Positions 45,466 through 54,987 of a stretch of 64,000 bases of DNA are shown piece after piece. The stretch lies in assembly GCA_942493275.1 (NCBI GenBank), contig OW818687.1, positions 1,426,001-1,490,000 of the forward strand. The letters run 5' to 3'. This stretch comes from G942493275 sp942493275 (lineage in GTDB: Bacteria > Actinomycetota > Coriobacteriia > Anaerosomatales > PHET01). The number at the start of each line of letters is the position of its first letter. Positions within the stretch are counted from its first letter, which is position 1. Both the position numbers and the translations under genes were made by a program. The notes under the pieces were generated by a model. That model did not search any database. It saw nothing but the letters and a program-made list of their open reading frames with translations, and was not told the origin of the DNA.

Positions 45466-46464
45466 ATGGCACTGTTCCTCGACGAAGTCAGGCTCACCCG
45501 TGACGCGCTGCGTTACGGCTTTGCCGTGGGCAAGGTACGGGTCCTTGAGACCCGCGCGCTGGACCGCTCCGCAAGCGAGCGGCTCCTCGACGCGCCCAGC
45601 TTCGCCGAGCAAAAGCGGCTGCTCTCTGACACCCCCTATGGCCGTTACCTCGAGTCTGCGACCACCGCCGAGGAGGTCGAGGAGGGTCTCGACGCCGCAC
45701 TCGACGGCTTCTACCGCTTCCTGAAGGACGCCGAGCTCCCGCCGGCAGTCGTGCGCTTCTTCCGCGTCCGGCCGGACTTCCGCAACCTCAAGGGAGCGCT
45801 GAAGGCCCGCGTGGTCGGGGCGTCGCTCGAGGGCCTGCTGGTGCCCCACGGCACCGTGCCGCTCGAGGCGTTCTCGCGCGATCTCACCGAGCTGCCCGAG
45901 CCTCTCGGCTTGCTCGCCCAGGAGCTGCTGGCCGATGAGGACGCCGGTCCGGCCGAGCTCGACCGGGCCGTCGACGCTGCGCTCTTCGCCGAGCTCGGAA
46001 GGCTCGCGCGCGAGGCGAGGAGCGCCTACCTGGCAGAGATCGCAGCGCTCATGGTCGACCTCGCCAACGCCAAGGTCCTGATCCGCACCCGGCTCGCCGG
46101 AATGGACCCGCGCGACATAGCCGTGCTGTTCTTCGACGGCGGCAAGGTCCCGGTGTCCCGCTTCACCGCGATCGCCGAGATGCCCGCCTCTGAGGTCGCG
46201 ACGGCGCTGCAGCGCGTCGACGTCTTCAAGAGCGTCGACCCGGCCGCGCTCGCATCGGCCGACACGCTGGACCCGGCGACCGACGGGCTGCTCTTCACGC
46301 TTCTCGGCCGCGGACGACGCGGGCCCGAGGGTCCGGAGCCGGTCATCGCATACGTGTTCGCGCGCGAGACTGAGGTGGCGACGCTTCGGGTGCTGCTGCT
46401 GGGCCGACTGTCCGGAATCGATACCGAAACGCTCCGCGCGCGTCTGCGCACGGGGCTCAACTAG
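45466..46464 (+). CDS. ntpC: V-type ATP synthase subunit C
   Basis: 332 residues, all-helical, with the family-like segment RKDRSA-type central region FFRVRPDFRNLKGALKARVVG and repeats of helical triplets. It links the rotor to the membrane ring as a socket for the central stalk. Ten bases after subunit E, GGAGCGGCG before the ATG. Confidence 0.9.
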   Translation: MALFLDEVRLTRDALRYGFAVGKVRVLETRALDRSASERLLDAPSFAEQKRLLSDTPYGRYLESATTAEEVEEGLDAALDGFYRFLKDAELPPAVVRFFRVRPDFRNLKGALKARVVGASLEGLLVPHGTVPLEAFSRDLTELPEPLGLLAQELLADEDAGPAELDRAVDAALFAELGRLAREARSAYLAEIAALMVDLANAKVLIRTRLAGMDPRDIAVLFFDGGKVPVSRFTAIAEMPASEVATALQRVDVFKSVDPAALASADTLDPATDGLLFTLLGRGRRGPEGPEPVIAYVFARETEVATLRVLLLGRLSGIDTETLRARLRTGLN

Positions 46465-46475
46465 GGGCGGGGCGC

Positions 46476-46802
46476 ATGGCTCGGATCGCGATTGTCGGAG
46501 ATGCGGTGAGTGTGTCGGGGTTCCGTCCGCTCGGCTACGCCGTGTTCGCCGTGGAGCGACCCGAGGACGCCCGCGCCCACTGGGCCGAGCTCTCCGGCGG
46601 CGAGTACGCCGTCGTGTTCGTGACCGAGCCGGTCTACACCCAGATCGCCGACCTCGCCGCAGAGGTGGCCGATAAGCCCGTCCCGGCCGTGACCGTCATT
46701 CCCGGAGTGGGGAGCGCGGGCGGCGTGGGCGGAGCGAAGCTCGAGCGCGCCATCGAGCGCGCGCTAGGCACCAAGATGCCCGTCAGGACCGAGGACGAGT
46801 AG
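46476..46802 (+). CDS. ntpF: V-type ATP synthase subunit F
   Basis: 108 residues. [26 protein letters not shown], then [12 protein letters not shown], then [10 protein letters not shown] Rossmann-like fold in the central stalk that regulates activity. The gene is eleven bases after C. Note that subunit naming differs between species (NtpG in Enterococcus). Confidence 0.88.
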   Translation: MARIAIVGDAVSVSGFRPLGYAVFAVERPEDARAHWAELSGGEYAVVFVTEPVYTQIADLAAEVADKPVPAVTVIPGVGSAGGVGGAKLERAIERALGTKMPVRTEDE

Positions 46803-46854
46803 CCCCGCCGCTAGGGCGTGGGTCGTACCCGTACGAGACGAAGGACACCGAGGT

Positions 46855-48738
46855 ATGGAGCAGGGCAGGATCATCAAGGTCGCCGGACCGCTCGTCGTGG
46901 CCAACGGACTTGGCAACGCGAAGATGTTCGACCTCGTGAAGGTCGGCACCGAGGGTCTCATGGGCGAGATCATCGAGATGCGCGGCGATCGCGCCTCGAT
47001 CCAGGTCTACGAGGAGACAGAGGGCATCGGCCCGGGCGACCCCGTCGTCCCCACCGGCGCACCGCTCTCCATCGAGCTGGGCCCGGGCATGCTCGGCGCG
47101 GTCTACGACGGCGTGCAGCGCCCGCTCGACGAGATCGAGGCACAGGCCGGCGCGTTTCTCGCGCGCGGCGTCTCGGCGCCGGGACTTTCGCGCGACAAGC
47201 GCTGGGAGTTCGTGGCGACCGCGGCCGCCGGCGATCAGGTCGCCGTCGGCGACATCATCGGCACAGTGGCCGAGAACGAGGTCATCGAGCACCGCATCAT
47301 GGTGCCGCCGGGGATGTCCGGCGAGCTCGTCACCGTTGCGGGCGGCACCTTCACCGTCACCGACACGGTCGCGACCCTTCGCGACGCGAGCGGCACGGTG
47401 CACGAGATCACGATGCTGCAGAAGTGGCCGGTCCGTAACCCTCGGCCTTACGGCAAGAAGGTCTCTGCGAGCGAGCCGCTCGTCTCGGGCACGCGCGTCA
47501 TCGACACGTTCTTCCCGCTGGTGAAGGGTGGCGCCGGGTGCATCCCGGGGCCGTTCGGCGCCGGCAAGACCGTCACCCAGCACCAGGTCGCCAAGTGGGC
47601 CAACGCCGACATCGTCATCTTCATCGGCTGCGGCGAGCGCGGCAACGAGATGACCGACGTCCTCATGGAGTTCCCCGAGCTCACCGACCCGTACTCGGGC
47701 TACCCGCTCATGAAGCGCACGGTGCTCGTCGCCAACACCTCGAACATGCCGGTCGCGGCGCGCGAGGCGAGTGTCTACACGGGCATCACGATGGCCGAGT
47801 ACTTCCGCGACATGGGCTACGACGTCGTGCTCCAGGCCGACTCCACGTCGCGTTGGGCCGAAGCGATGCGAGAGATCTCCGGCCGCCTCGAGGAGATGCC
47901 GGGCGAAGAAGGGTACCCGGCGTACCTCGGAACCCGACTTGCGGCGTTCTACGAGCGGGCAGGCAAGGTTGAGTGCCTTGGAAGTGGGGTGGGCGGGGCT
48001 TCGGCGGAGGCTCCGTCAGGGACTCCGCAGCCTTCCTCCGCCTCCGCCGAAGCCCCGCTCGCCGCTGCCGCAGGCGAAGCCTTGGCGCGGCTTGGGTCCG
48101 TTTCGGTCATCGGGTCCGTGTCGCCTCCGGGCGGTGACCTGTCTGAGCCTGTTGTTCAGAACACGCTTCGCGTGGTGAAGGTGTTCTGGGCGCTGCAGGA
48201 CACGCTTGCGTTCCAGCGGCACTTCCCGGCCATCGACTGGCTCACCAGCTACTCGCTGTTCCTCGACAAGGTCGCGCCGTTCTGGGCCGAGAACGTCAGT
48301 CCCGACTACCGTTCGCGCCGCGACGCGGCGATGTCGATCCTGCAGCGTGAGAGCGAACTGGCCGAGATCGTCCGGCTCGTCGGCCTCGAGGCGCTCTCTG
48401 CGGACGAACAGATTCTGATGGAGACCGCCAAGACGCTTCGCGAGGACTTCTTGCAGCAGAACGCCTTCCGGGAGGACGATCAGTTCTCCAGCCTCAAGGA
48501 GCAAGACGCCCTGCTCGGAGTCATCCTGCACTTCCACGAGCGCGCTCTGGCGCTTGCCGCCCGCGGCGGCTCGCTCAAGGCGATGTTCGCCGCTCCCGTG
48601 CGTGAGCGCATCGCCCGCGCCAAGTACCTGTCGATCGAGCAGTTCGGCGAGTACGCCAGCATCACCGATGAGATCGACACCCAGCTCGTCTCGGACGCGC
48701 CTGCGCCGGCCGCCGAGGTCATGGAGGTGAGCGCGTAG
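46855..48738 (+). CDS. ntpA: V-type ATP synthase catalytic subunit A, with in-frame insertion
   Basis: 627 residues, compared with about 585-595 in relatives. The Walker A reads [12 protein letters not shown] and the arginine-finger region [13 protein letters not shown] is intact. Between [13 protein letters not shown] (residues ~363-375) and [15 protein letters not shown] there are about 34 extra residues (378-411), Ala/Gly/Ser/Pro-rich, encoded by a DNA segment with a perfect 19-bp inverted repeat. The rest of the protein is undisturbed, so the insert is probably tolerated as a loop. It is the ATP-hydrolysing or synthesising site of V1. Confidence 0.95.
   Translation: MEQGRIIKVAGPLVVANGLGNAKMFDLVKVGTEGLMGEIIEMRGDRASIQVYEETEGIGPGDPVVPTGAPLSIELGPGMLGAVYDGVQRPLDEIEAQAGAFLARGVSAPGLSRDKRWEFVATAAAGDQVAVGDIIGTVAENEVIEHRIMVPPGMSGELVTVAGGTFTVTDTVATLRDASGTVHEITMLQKWPVRNPRPYGKKVSASEPLVSGTRVIDTFFPLVKGGAGCIPGPFGAGKTVTQHQVAKWANADIVIFIGCGERGNEMTDVLMEFPELTDPYSGYPLMKRTVLVANTSNMPVAAREASVYTGITMAEYFRDMGYDVVLQADSTSRWAEAMREISGRLEEMPGEEGYPAYLGTRLAAFYERAGKVECLGSGVGGASAEAPSGTPQPSSASAEAPLAAAAGEALARLGSVSVIGSVSPPGGDLSEPVVQNTLRVVKVFWALQDTLAFQRHFPAIDWLTSYSLFLDKVAPFWAENVSPDYRSRRDAAMSILQRESELAEIVRLVGLEALSADEQILMETAKTLREDFLQQNAFREDDQFSSLKEQDALLGVILHFHERALALAARGGSLKAMFAAPVRERIARAKYLSIEQFGEYASITDEIDTQLVSDAPAPAAEVMEVSA
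47986..48087 (+). repeat. In-frame palindromic insertion in ntpA
   Basis: A 102-base segment of 34 codons that interrupts a conserved region of subunit A. It contains perfect 19-bp arms at 47993-48011 and 48040-48058 separated by 28 bases. The encoded residues are low complexity ([18 protein letters not shown]). Insert boundaries are judged by comparison with the family pattern, so they are approximate by a few codons. Confidence 0.75.
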
Positions 48739-48739
48739 C

Positions 48740-50158
48740 ATGACTCGCGAATACATGACCACACGCGACATCGTAGGACCGCTCCTGCTGGTCGAGCACG
48801 TCGAGGGCGTCACGTACGGCGAGCTCGTCGAGCTCGAGTTCCCCGACGGCACGCAGTCGCTCGGCAACGTCCTCGAGGTCAACGGCGACGTCGCCCTCGT
48901 CCAGGCGTTCCAGGGCACCCGCGGCTCGAACCCCTCCGAGACCAAGGTCCGCTTCCTGGGCCGCGGCCTCGAGCTCGGCGTCTCGCGCGACATGCTCGGC
49001 AGGATGTTCGACGGTCTGGGCCGCCCGCGTGACGGCGGACCTGAGATCATCCCCGAGAAGCGCGTCCCCATCTACGGCCAGCCGATCAACCCGGTCAGCC
49101 GCGACTTCCCCGACGACTTCATCCAGACCGGCATCAGCTCGATCGACGGCCTGAACCCGTTGGTCCGCGGCCAGAAGCTGCCGATCTTCTCGGGATCGGG
49201 CCTGCCGCACAACGAGCTTGCCGCACAGATCGCGCGTCAGGCCGCAGTGCTCGAGCGCAGCGACGACCCCACCAAGGTGGGACCGCCGATGGAGGGCGAG
49301 TTCGCGGTCGTCTTCGCCGCGATGGGCATCACCTTCGAGGATGCCGACTACTTCATGACCGAGTTCCGGTCGACCGCGGCCATCGAGCGCGCGGTGCTGT
49401 TCCTGAACCTCGCCGATGACCCGGCCGTCGAGCGCATCGCGACCCCTCGCATGGCGCTCACCGCCGCCGAGTACCTCGCGTTCGAGTGCGACATGCACGT
49501 GCTCGTCATCTACACCGACATGACCTACTACTGCGAGGCGCTGCGCGAAGTCTCGGCTGCGCGCAAGGAAGTGCCCGGCCGCCGCGGCTTCCCGGGCTAC
49601 CTCTACACCGACCTCGCGACCATGTACGAGCGCGCCGGCCGCATCAAGGGCAAGAAGGGCTCGATCACCCAGGTGCCGATCCTGTCGATGCCCGACGATG
49701 ACAAGACGCACCCGATCCCCGACCTCACCGGCTACATCACCGAGGGCCAGATCATCCTCGACCGCAACCTGCACCGCTCGGGCGTCTATCCGCCCGTCGC
49801 GGTTCTGCCGTCGCTGTCACGCCTCAAGCAAAAGGGCATCGGCGCGGGCAAGACGCGAGAGGACCACGCCGACCTCTCGAACCAGCTGTTCGGCGCCTAC
49901 GCTCGCGGCATCCAGGCCAAGGAGCTCGCCGTCATCCTCGGCGAGGCGGCGCTCTCGGACACCGACCAGGCGTACGTGAAGTTCGCCGATGCGTTCGAGC
50001 AGCGCTTCATCCGCCAGGGCAAGTCCGAGGATCGCAGCGTCGAGGAGACCCTGGCACTTGGGTGGGAGCTCGTCGCGCTGCTTCCGACCACCGAGCTCAA
50101 GCGCATCAAGGACGAGTACATCGAGCGCTATCTGCCTGTTGCTGAGAAGCAGGGATAG
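48740..50158 (+). CDS. ntpB: V-type ATP synthase subunit B
   Basis: 472 residues beginning [51 protein letters not shown] and [30 protein letters not shown] give the regulatory, non-catalytic B subunit with degenerate Walker A. It starts one base after the subunit A stop. Normal length; no insertion like that in A. Confidence 0.96.
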   Translation: MTREYMTTRDIVGPLLLVEHVEGVTYGELVELEFPDGTQSLGNVLEVNGDVALVQAFQGTRGSNPSETKVRFLGRGLELGVSRDMLGRMFDGLGRPRDGGPEIIPEKRVPIYGQPINPVSRDFPDDFIQTGISSIDGLNPLVRGQKLPIFSGSGLPHNELAAQIARQAAVLERSDDPTKVGPPMEGEFAVVFAAMGITFEDADYFMTEFRSTAAIERAVLFLNLADDPAVERIATPRMALTAAEYLAFECDMHVLVIYTDMTYYCEALREVSAARKEVPGRRGFPGYLYTDLATMYERAGRIKGKKGSITQVPILSMPDDDKTHPIPDLTGYITEGQIILDRNLHRSGVYPPVAVLPSLSRLKQKGIGAGKTREDHADLSNQLFGAYARGIQAKELAVILGEAALSDTDQAYVKFADAFEQRFIRQGKSEDRSVEETLALGWELVALLPTTELKRIKDEYIERYLPVAEKQG

Positions 50159-50163
50159 GGCGC

Positions 50164-50349
50164 GTGTGGCTGTACCTACTCATAGCGGGTGCGCTCCTGG
50201 CCGCGATTGCGGTGCAGGTGTACTACGCGCGCACGTACTGGGGACAGGCGAACGGGTGGGCCAAGGGACTGTGGATCGCGAACATCGGCCTGCTCGTGGC
50301 CCTCACCATCGGATTGACGTGGCTCGCTTTCACGCAGGCGGGAGGGTGA
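50164..50349 (+). CDS. Small two-helix membrane protein in V-ATPase operon
   Basis: 61 residues from GTG. A hydrophobic N-terminal helix (WLYLLIAGALLAAIAV), a short loop with YYARTYWGQANGWAKG, and a second helix (LWIANIGLLVALTIGLTWLAF). The gene sits between B and D with gaps of four and one bases, so it is co-expressed with the ATPase. Not a standard subunit. Possibly an assembly or membrane-anchoring factor (inference). Confidence 0.75.
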   Translation: MWLYLLIAGALLAAIAVQVYYARTYWGQANGWAKGLWIANIGLLVALTIGLTWLAFTQAGG

Positions 50350-50350
50350 C

Positions 50351-50977
50351 ATGGCACAGCTGCGCGTGAACCCCAACCGCATGGAGCTGCTCAAGCTCAG
50401 GCGCCGTCGCGACACCGCGAAGCGCGGCCATAAGTTGCTCAAGGACAAACTCGACGAGCTCTTGAAGGAGTTCATGGCCCGCATCTCCGAGAACCGCCGA
50501 CTTCGCGGTGAGGTGGAGCGGGAGCTGTTCGCCGCATACGGTCTGCTCGCGATCTCGCGCGCCGAGGCCGGCGCACCGGTCATCGCCCAGGCTCTCCTCG
50601 CCGGAGCGCCGGCAGATCTGGTCACCGCCGACAGCCGCAACGTCATGAGCGTTCACGTCCCGGTGCTCACCATCACTGACCTGCCGACGCCGGAGGGATA
50701 CAGTTTCGCGACCACGCCGGCCCTGTTGGACGGCGCGCTCGCGAGTCTGTCGGGCGTGGCTCCCAAGATGATTGAGCTCGCCGAGCGCGAGAAGGCCATC
50801 GAGTTGCTGGCAGCAGAGATCGAAACGACCAGACGCCGAGTGAACGCGCTCGAGTACGTGCTCATGCCGCAGCTGGACGGAGCCATCCGAGACATCCGGA
50901 TGAAGCTCGACGAGTCCGAGCGCAGCGAGCGAACGCGGCTCATGAAGGTGAAGGACATGTTGGAGGAGCAGCAGTAG
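50351..50977 (+). CDS. ntpD: V-type ATP synthase subunit D
   Basis: 208 residues, mainly two long helices. The opening VNPNRMELLKLRRRRDTAKRGHKLLKDKLDEL and the end YVLMPQLDGAIRDIRMKLDESERSERTRLMKVK are typical of the central-shaft subunit D, which rotates inside A3B3. Its stop overlaps the next start by one base. Confidence 0.94.
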   Translation: MAQLRVNPNRMELLKLRRRRDTAKRGHKLLKDKLDELLKEFMARISENRRLRGEVERELFAAYGLLAISRAEAGAPVIAQALLAGAPADLVTADSRNVMSVHVPVLTITDLPTPEGYSFATTPALLDGALASLSGVAPKMIELAEREKAIELLAAEIETTRRRVNALEYVLMPQLDGAIRDIRMKLDESERSERTRLMKVKDMLEEQQ

Positions 50978-51222
50978 TGAGTTCGAGTTCTCCCGATCGT
51001 CGCGCGGGCCTCTTTGGCCTGCGCCGAGTCATCGTGGTGGCGGCCGTGGGCATGGCCGCGACGCTCCTCACCGGATGCATCGCCCCGGCGCTCCCGCCAT
51101 CCGTCCTGGACAGCGGCCGAGAGGGCATTCCCGAAGAGGGATGGCACCCGAACTTGAATGACGCGCAGGCCGCAAACTGCCGCTCGTGCCACAAAGAGGG
51201 GCCCGAGGCGACCACGCCGTAG
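50977..51222 (+). CDS. Single-heme c-type lipoprotein
   Basis: 81 residues from GTG at 50977 (GGAGGAGCAG upstream, overlapping ntpD). The signal peptide ends in LLTGC, lipobox with C34. After a short linker comes one CxxCH motif, CRSCH at residues 68-72, near the C terminus. It should be a membrane-anchored extracytoplasmic mono-heme protein, or a zinc or metal-binding protein if not hemylated. It is the last gene of the V-ATPase operon. No cytochrome c maturation genes are seen in the window. Confidence 0.75.
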   Translation: MSSSSPDRRAGLFGLRRVIVVAAVGMAATLLTGCIAPALPPSVLDSGREGIPEEGWHPNLNDAQAANCRSCHKEGPEATTP

Positions 51223-51433
51223 GGTCCGGTTCCGCTCAAGCCGCGCCCGTTTCGCGCCGATAATCCAACTAGTCAGGATTCGGGAAATGTGTGTCCTGAC
51301 CTGGAAGCGGAGATGCGTGACGTGGCGCCCCTCCACCAGCGACGACCGCTTTCGAATCGGGCTCCGGCGTGAGATGATCGCCGGGGCCCGTTATTCGTTC
51401 GTGGGGACGAGCGATGATGGAGGGACGAGGTTG

Positions 51434-52069
51434 GTGTCGACGGGGGATAGCGCGTTTGCGGCGACCGGAGTCCCATCCTGGACCGGCGCCTTCGAGCTGC
51501 TCGTCATCGGAGCCTCCTTTGGCGGCCCCAAGGCGATCGAGACGCTTCTCGGCGCAATCCCGAAGGACTTCCCGGTCCCCATCGCCATCTGTCAGCATAT
51601 CGCGACCGGCTTCACCCAGCAGTGGGCGTGGCGCCTGGGCACCTGCTGCCAAGTCGAGGTCGTCGAGGCCGAGAACCGCATGCGGATGAAGCCCGGCGTC
51701 GTGTACCTGGCTCCCGCCGGCGGGCGGCACATGCGGTTCATCCGCGCGACCGACGGTGTGCCCCAGATCCGCCTCGACGCCGACTTCGCCGACTCGCTCC
51801 ACGTGCCCTCGATCGACATGATGATGTCGTCGGCGGCCCATACGTTTGGCTCGCGCGTGCTCGCGGTGCTGCTCACCGGACTCGGCAGCGACGGAGCGAT
51901 CGGCATGCTGCACGTCCGGCAGGCCGGCGGCTACACGCTCGCCGAATCCGAGGAGACCGCGGCGTCCTACAGCATGCCCGGCTCGGCCGTAGGGCTGGGC
52001 GCGGTTGCCGAGGAACTGCCGCTCGGTCGGCTCCAGCAGCGCATGGTCGAGCTGGGTTCGCGCCGCTAG
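51434..52069 (+). CDS. CheB-type methylesterase domain protein
   Basis: 211 residues from GTG at 51434 (GGAGG ten bases upstream; ATG at 51374 is possible). Catalytic triad is in place: S28 in IGASFGGPKAIE, H55 in CQHI, D153 in LTGLGSDG. GYTLAESEETAASYSMPGSA is also typical. There is no receiver domain, and no other chemotaxis genes are nearby. It may demethylate receptors or serve another signalling system. Confidence 0.88.
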   Translation: MSTGDSAFAATGVPSWTGAFELLVIGASFGGPKAIETLLGAIPKDFPVPIAICQHIATGFTQQWAWRLGTCCQVEVVEAENRMRMKPGVVYLAPAGGRHMRFIRATDGVPQIRLDADFADSLHVPSIDMMMSSAAHTFGSRVLAVLLTGLGSDGAIGMLHVRQAGGYTLAESEETAASYSMPGSAVGLGAVAEELPLGRLQQRMVELGSRR

Positions 52070-52070
52070 C

Positions 52071-52106
52071 TACGCGGTTTAGGTACAGCTGTACCTAAAC
52101 CGCGTA
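52071..52106. repeat. 36-bp perfect palindrome, copy 2
   Basis: Same core TTTAGGTACAGCTGTACCTAAA (52078-52099) as at 36909, here extended to TACGCGG...CCGCGTA. Located two bases after the CheB-like stop and 26 bases before the convergent tldE stop. No T-run, so a terminator role is less clear. Confidence 0.75.
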
Positions 52107-52131
52107 CACCGCTCGAACTGATTACGCGCCC

Positions 52132-53469
52132 CTACGCCGTCTGCCCGGTAAAGGCGAAGCGGCGCAGCATGACGCCCGGCACGAAGCTCGCGCCCTCCTC
52201 GGTGCCCACGAACCGCCGCTCGGCGGTCACTCCCTCGCACGAAGCGAGCGCATCGACCGCGCTTTGGGTGAAACGCAGGTTCTTGAGCGGTCGTGTCAGG
52301 CGACCGTTCTCGATGAGGAACGTGCCGTCGCGCGTCATTCCCGTGAGTGTGACCGGGACCGGGTCCTCGACGTTGGTGTAGTGGAAGCGCGTCACGTAGA
52401 CGCCGCGCTCGACGCCTCCGATCAGCGACTCCATCGTCGCGTCACCGGGCTCCATCGCGAGGTTGAGCGGCATCGGGCCGTAGGAGTTGGGGGCGGGGAG
52501 CGCGTGCCCGGTGTTGGGCCTCCCGGCGCGCGCGGCCCAGTAGGAGTCGTAGACGGGCTGCATCGCAATGCCGCGCTCGATCAGCGGCACCCGCTGCTTG
52601 GCGACGCCCTCGTAGTCGAACGTGAGCCCCATCGCCCACGGCGAGAGCGCGTCATCGGTGATCGTCACGAGCTCGTTCATCACCATCTCGCCCAGCTTGT
52701 CGGACAGAAACGACGTCCCCTCCGTGAACGACTTCGCCGAGAACCCCACGTAGCCGAGGAAGTCCATCAGGTCGGCGACGCACTCGGGGGCGAGCACGAC
52801 GGGGTAGACGCCGGGCTCGAGATCGGTGGGGTTGGCCGAGCGAACCGCAAGGTGGGCCGCCTCTTCGCCGAGAGCCGCCGCATCCAGCCGGCTCGCGTCG
52901 GTGTCGAGGAAGCTGCCCCATCCGCTGCCGGTGTCGCCCATCGAGAGCACGGTGGAGCGCAGGCCCGTCATCGGCATGCCGACGTCGACCCCACGGCTGT
53001 TGGCGACCGCGATGCAGTGCTCGGCCGCCTGTACGGTGCCTGCCGCGGTCAGGCGGAGGGAGAGAGAGGGTTCGACGATCGCGCGCACGGCCTCAGCGCG
53101 CGCCTCGGCACCGAATGCGCGGGTCGCGTCGCTCGCGCGCACGGCGGCGGCAGGCGCCTCGCCCGGCTCGGGGAGGCCCGGGAAGCCCGGGTCGGCGGGT
53201 GCGATGCGCGCGGCGGCTACGGCGGCGTCGCAACAGGCGGCGAGCGAGGCGTCGTCGATGTGGTTGGTCGAGGCGACGCCTACGCGGGTGCCCACGACGG
53301 CGCGAACGCTCACGGTGACGTTGTCCTCGGAGACGTTTTGGCTGATGCGGTTGTTGGCGAAACGGGTGAGTGCGGTCGACTCGGCCGAGACGAGGGCCTC
53401 GGCTTCATCGGCGTGGGTGAGAGAGACGGCGCGGCGTGCGAGATCGCGTGCCTGATCGGAAGTCAGCAT
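52132..53469 (-). CDS. tldE: TldE/PmbA-type metalloprotease subunit
   Basis: 445 residues. The TldE fold is shown by VANSRGVDVGMPMTGLRS, PVVLAPECVADLMDFLG and NTGHALPAPNSYGPMPLN; it lacks the HExxxH of its partner and is the inactive half of the TldD/E heterodimer that degrades unfolded peptides or processes microcin/ribosomal peptides. The ATG at 53469 overlaps the TldD stop by four bases (ATGA), so the subunits are coupled. Confidence 0.9.
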   Translation of the reverse strand: MLTSDQARDLARRAVSLTHADEAEALVSAESTALTRFANNRISQNVSEDNVTVSVRAVVGTRVGVASTNHIDDASLAACCDAAVAAARIAPADPGFPGLPEPGEAPAAAVRASDATRAFGAEARAEAVRAIVEPSLSLRLTAAGTVQAAEHCIAVANSRGVDVGMPMTGLRSTVLSMGDTGSGWGSFLDTDASRLDAAALGEEAAHLAVRSANPTDLEPGVYPVVLAPECVADLMDFLGYVGFSAKSFTEGTSFLSDKLGEMVMNELVTITDDALSPWAMGLTFDYEGVAKQRVPLIERGIAMQPVYDSYWAARAGRPNTGHALPAPNSYGPMPLNLAMEPGDATMESLIGGVERGVYVTRFHYTNVEDPVPVTLTGMTRDGTFLIENGRLTRPLKNLRFTQSAVDALASCEGVTAERRFVGTEEGASFVPGVMLRRFAFTGQTA

Positions 53470-54911
53470 CAGCGACCCACCCCCACCTGAACGCCGCGGA
53501 AGCGCGTGGGTGCGGCTCCGTGGGCGACGTGAGCGACCTGCATCGGCTCTCCCTTTCCGCAGTTGGGCAACCCATACACCTGCCAGTGATCCCTGGAGCA
53601 GATCGCGTCGCACGACGCCCAGAACTCCGGCGTGATGCCGGTGTAGTTGGGCATGCGGACCATCCGGCCGAGCTCGCCGCCTTTGATCTCCCAGCCGATC
53701 TCGCAGGCGAACTGGAAGTTCAGCCGCTTGTCGTCGATCGACCACGAGTTGTTGGTCTCGATATAGAGCCCGGTGCCGGTGTCGGCGACGAGGTCGTCGA
53801 AGTCCCAGTAGCCCGGCTCGAGTGACACGGTCGTCATGCGCACGAGTGGCACGCGGTTCCAGCCATCCGCGCGCATGCAGCCGTTTGAGACCCGACCAAC
53901 CGACGGTGAGCTTTCACGCGAGCCGAGGAACCCCGCGAGCATCCCCTCGCGCACCAGGTAATCGCGCTGCCCCGGCACCCCCTCGTCATCCCACCCAAAG
54001 CTGCCGAGCGAACCGGGCACTGTCGCGTCGGCGGTGACGGTGACGTGCTCGGAACCGTAGCGGAGTGTGCCGAGGTCGCCGAGGCTCACCCACGAGGTGC
54101 CCGCGAACGCGGCCTCCTCGCCCAGCACGCGGTCGAGCTCGGTGGGGTGGCCGATCGACTCGTGCACCTGCAGCCCCATCTGGGAGCCGTCGATGATGAG
54201 GTCGACGATGCCGCTCTCGCACTCGGGGGCTGTCAGCAGCGCCGCGGCCTGCTCGGCCACGCGCGCCGCATTGCCGATGAGGTCGAGGCCCTCGACGTAC
54301 TCCCAGCCGGCCTGCATCCAGCCGCCGCCGTGGGAGTTGGGGTAGGAGCGGACGACAACCTCGCCGTCCTTGACCGCGTAGGCGACGATGCCGGCGCCCG
54401 TCTCGGTCCAGCTCTGTTCGAGGAACGCGCCTTCAGATGAGCCGAACCACTTGCGGAAGCGGTGGGCGCCGCAGTGGGCCTTGGTGATGGTGACGGCGGG
54501 CTCAGCGCGCAGGACCTCGTCGGCGGCGAGGAGGAGCGCGAGCTTGTCCTCGAGCGGCACGCCGAACGGGTCGGTGGCGCAGGCGCCGGACCAGGTGCCG
54601 ACTTCGGGCTCGACGGGGGCGAGCCGCACGGGCTCGCCGATCACGAGCGCGGAGGCGCGGGCGATGGCGACCGCCTGCCGAGCGACCTCGGCGGCGGTGG
54701 TGGCGGTGACGTCGCGGGTCGAGGCGAAGCCCCAGGCGCCGTCACAGAGCACTCGGACGCCGATGCCGAAGCTGTCGGAGCGCTCGACGGCCTCGACGCG
54801 GCCGGAGGCGACCTGCACCTCCTCGTGGGAAGCGTCGACGACGCGGGCGTCGGCGTAGCCGGCACCGGCGAGTCGGGCTGCTTCGAGTGCGGACTCGATG
54901 ATGTCTCTCAC
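53469..54911 (-). CDS. tldD: TldD-type metalloprotease subunit
   Basis: 480 residues from GTG at 54911. The zinc motif HESIGHPTELD is clear, with DGSQMGLQV before it and NTNNSWSIDDKR-type segment later. It is the catalytic half of TldD/E. Length is normal. A terminator hairpin lies just upstream of the gene, so it is transcribed from its own promoter, not from the NlpC gene. No precursor-peptide gene is visible next to it. Confidence 0.9.
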   Translation of the reverse strand: MRDIIESALEAARLAGAGYADARVVDASHEEVQVASGRVEAVERSDSFGIGVRVLCDGAWGFASTRDVTATTAAEVARQAVAIARASALVIGEPVRLAPVEPEVGTWSGACATDPFGVPLEDKLALLLAADEVLRAEPAVTITKAHCGAHRFRKWFGSSEGAFLEQSWTETGAGIVAYAVKDGEVVVRSYPNSHGGGWMQAGWEYVEGLDLIGNAARVAEQAAALLTAPECESGIVDLIIDGSQMGLQVHESIGHPTELDRVLGEEAAFAGTSWVSLGDLGTLRYGSEHVTVTADATVPGSLGSFGWDDEGVPGQRDYLVREGMLAGFLGSRESSPSVGRVSNGCMRADGWNRVPLVRMTTVSLEPGYWDFDDLVADTGTGLYIETNNSWSIDDKRLNFQFACEIGWEIKGGELGRMVRMPNYTGITPEFWASCDAICSRDHWQVYGLPNCGKGEPMQVAHVAHGAAPTRFRGVQVGVGR

Positions 54912-54931
54912 GCGTGGATCCTCTCGGAAAT

Positions 54932-54955
54932 GGAAACGAGGACGCATTGGCGTCC
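54932..54955 (-). terminator. Terminator of the NlpC/P60 gene
   Basis: Read on the minus strand: GGACGC-CAAT-GCGTCC followed by TCGTTTCC. It lies between the NlpC stop and the tldD start. Confidence 0.6.
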
Positions 54956-54987
54956 CCGTCTGTTGTACCCGAGATGGAGGTCGAGGC

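Noticed and set aside
52264..53490. Plus-strand frame over tldE
   Set aside because: The tldE reading is convincing on the other strand; this frame is Arg/Gly/Val-rich noise.
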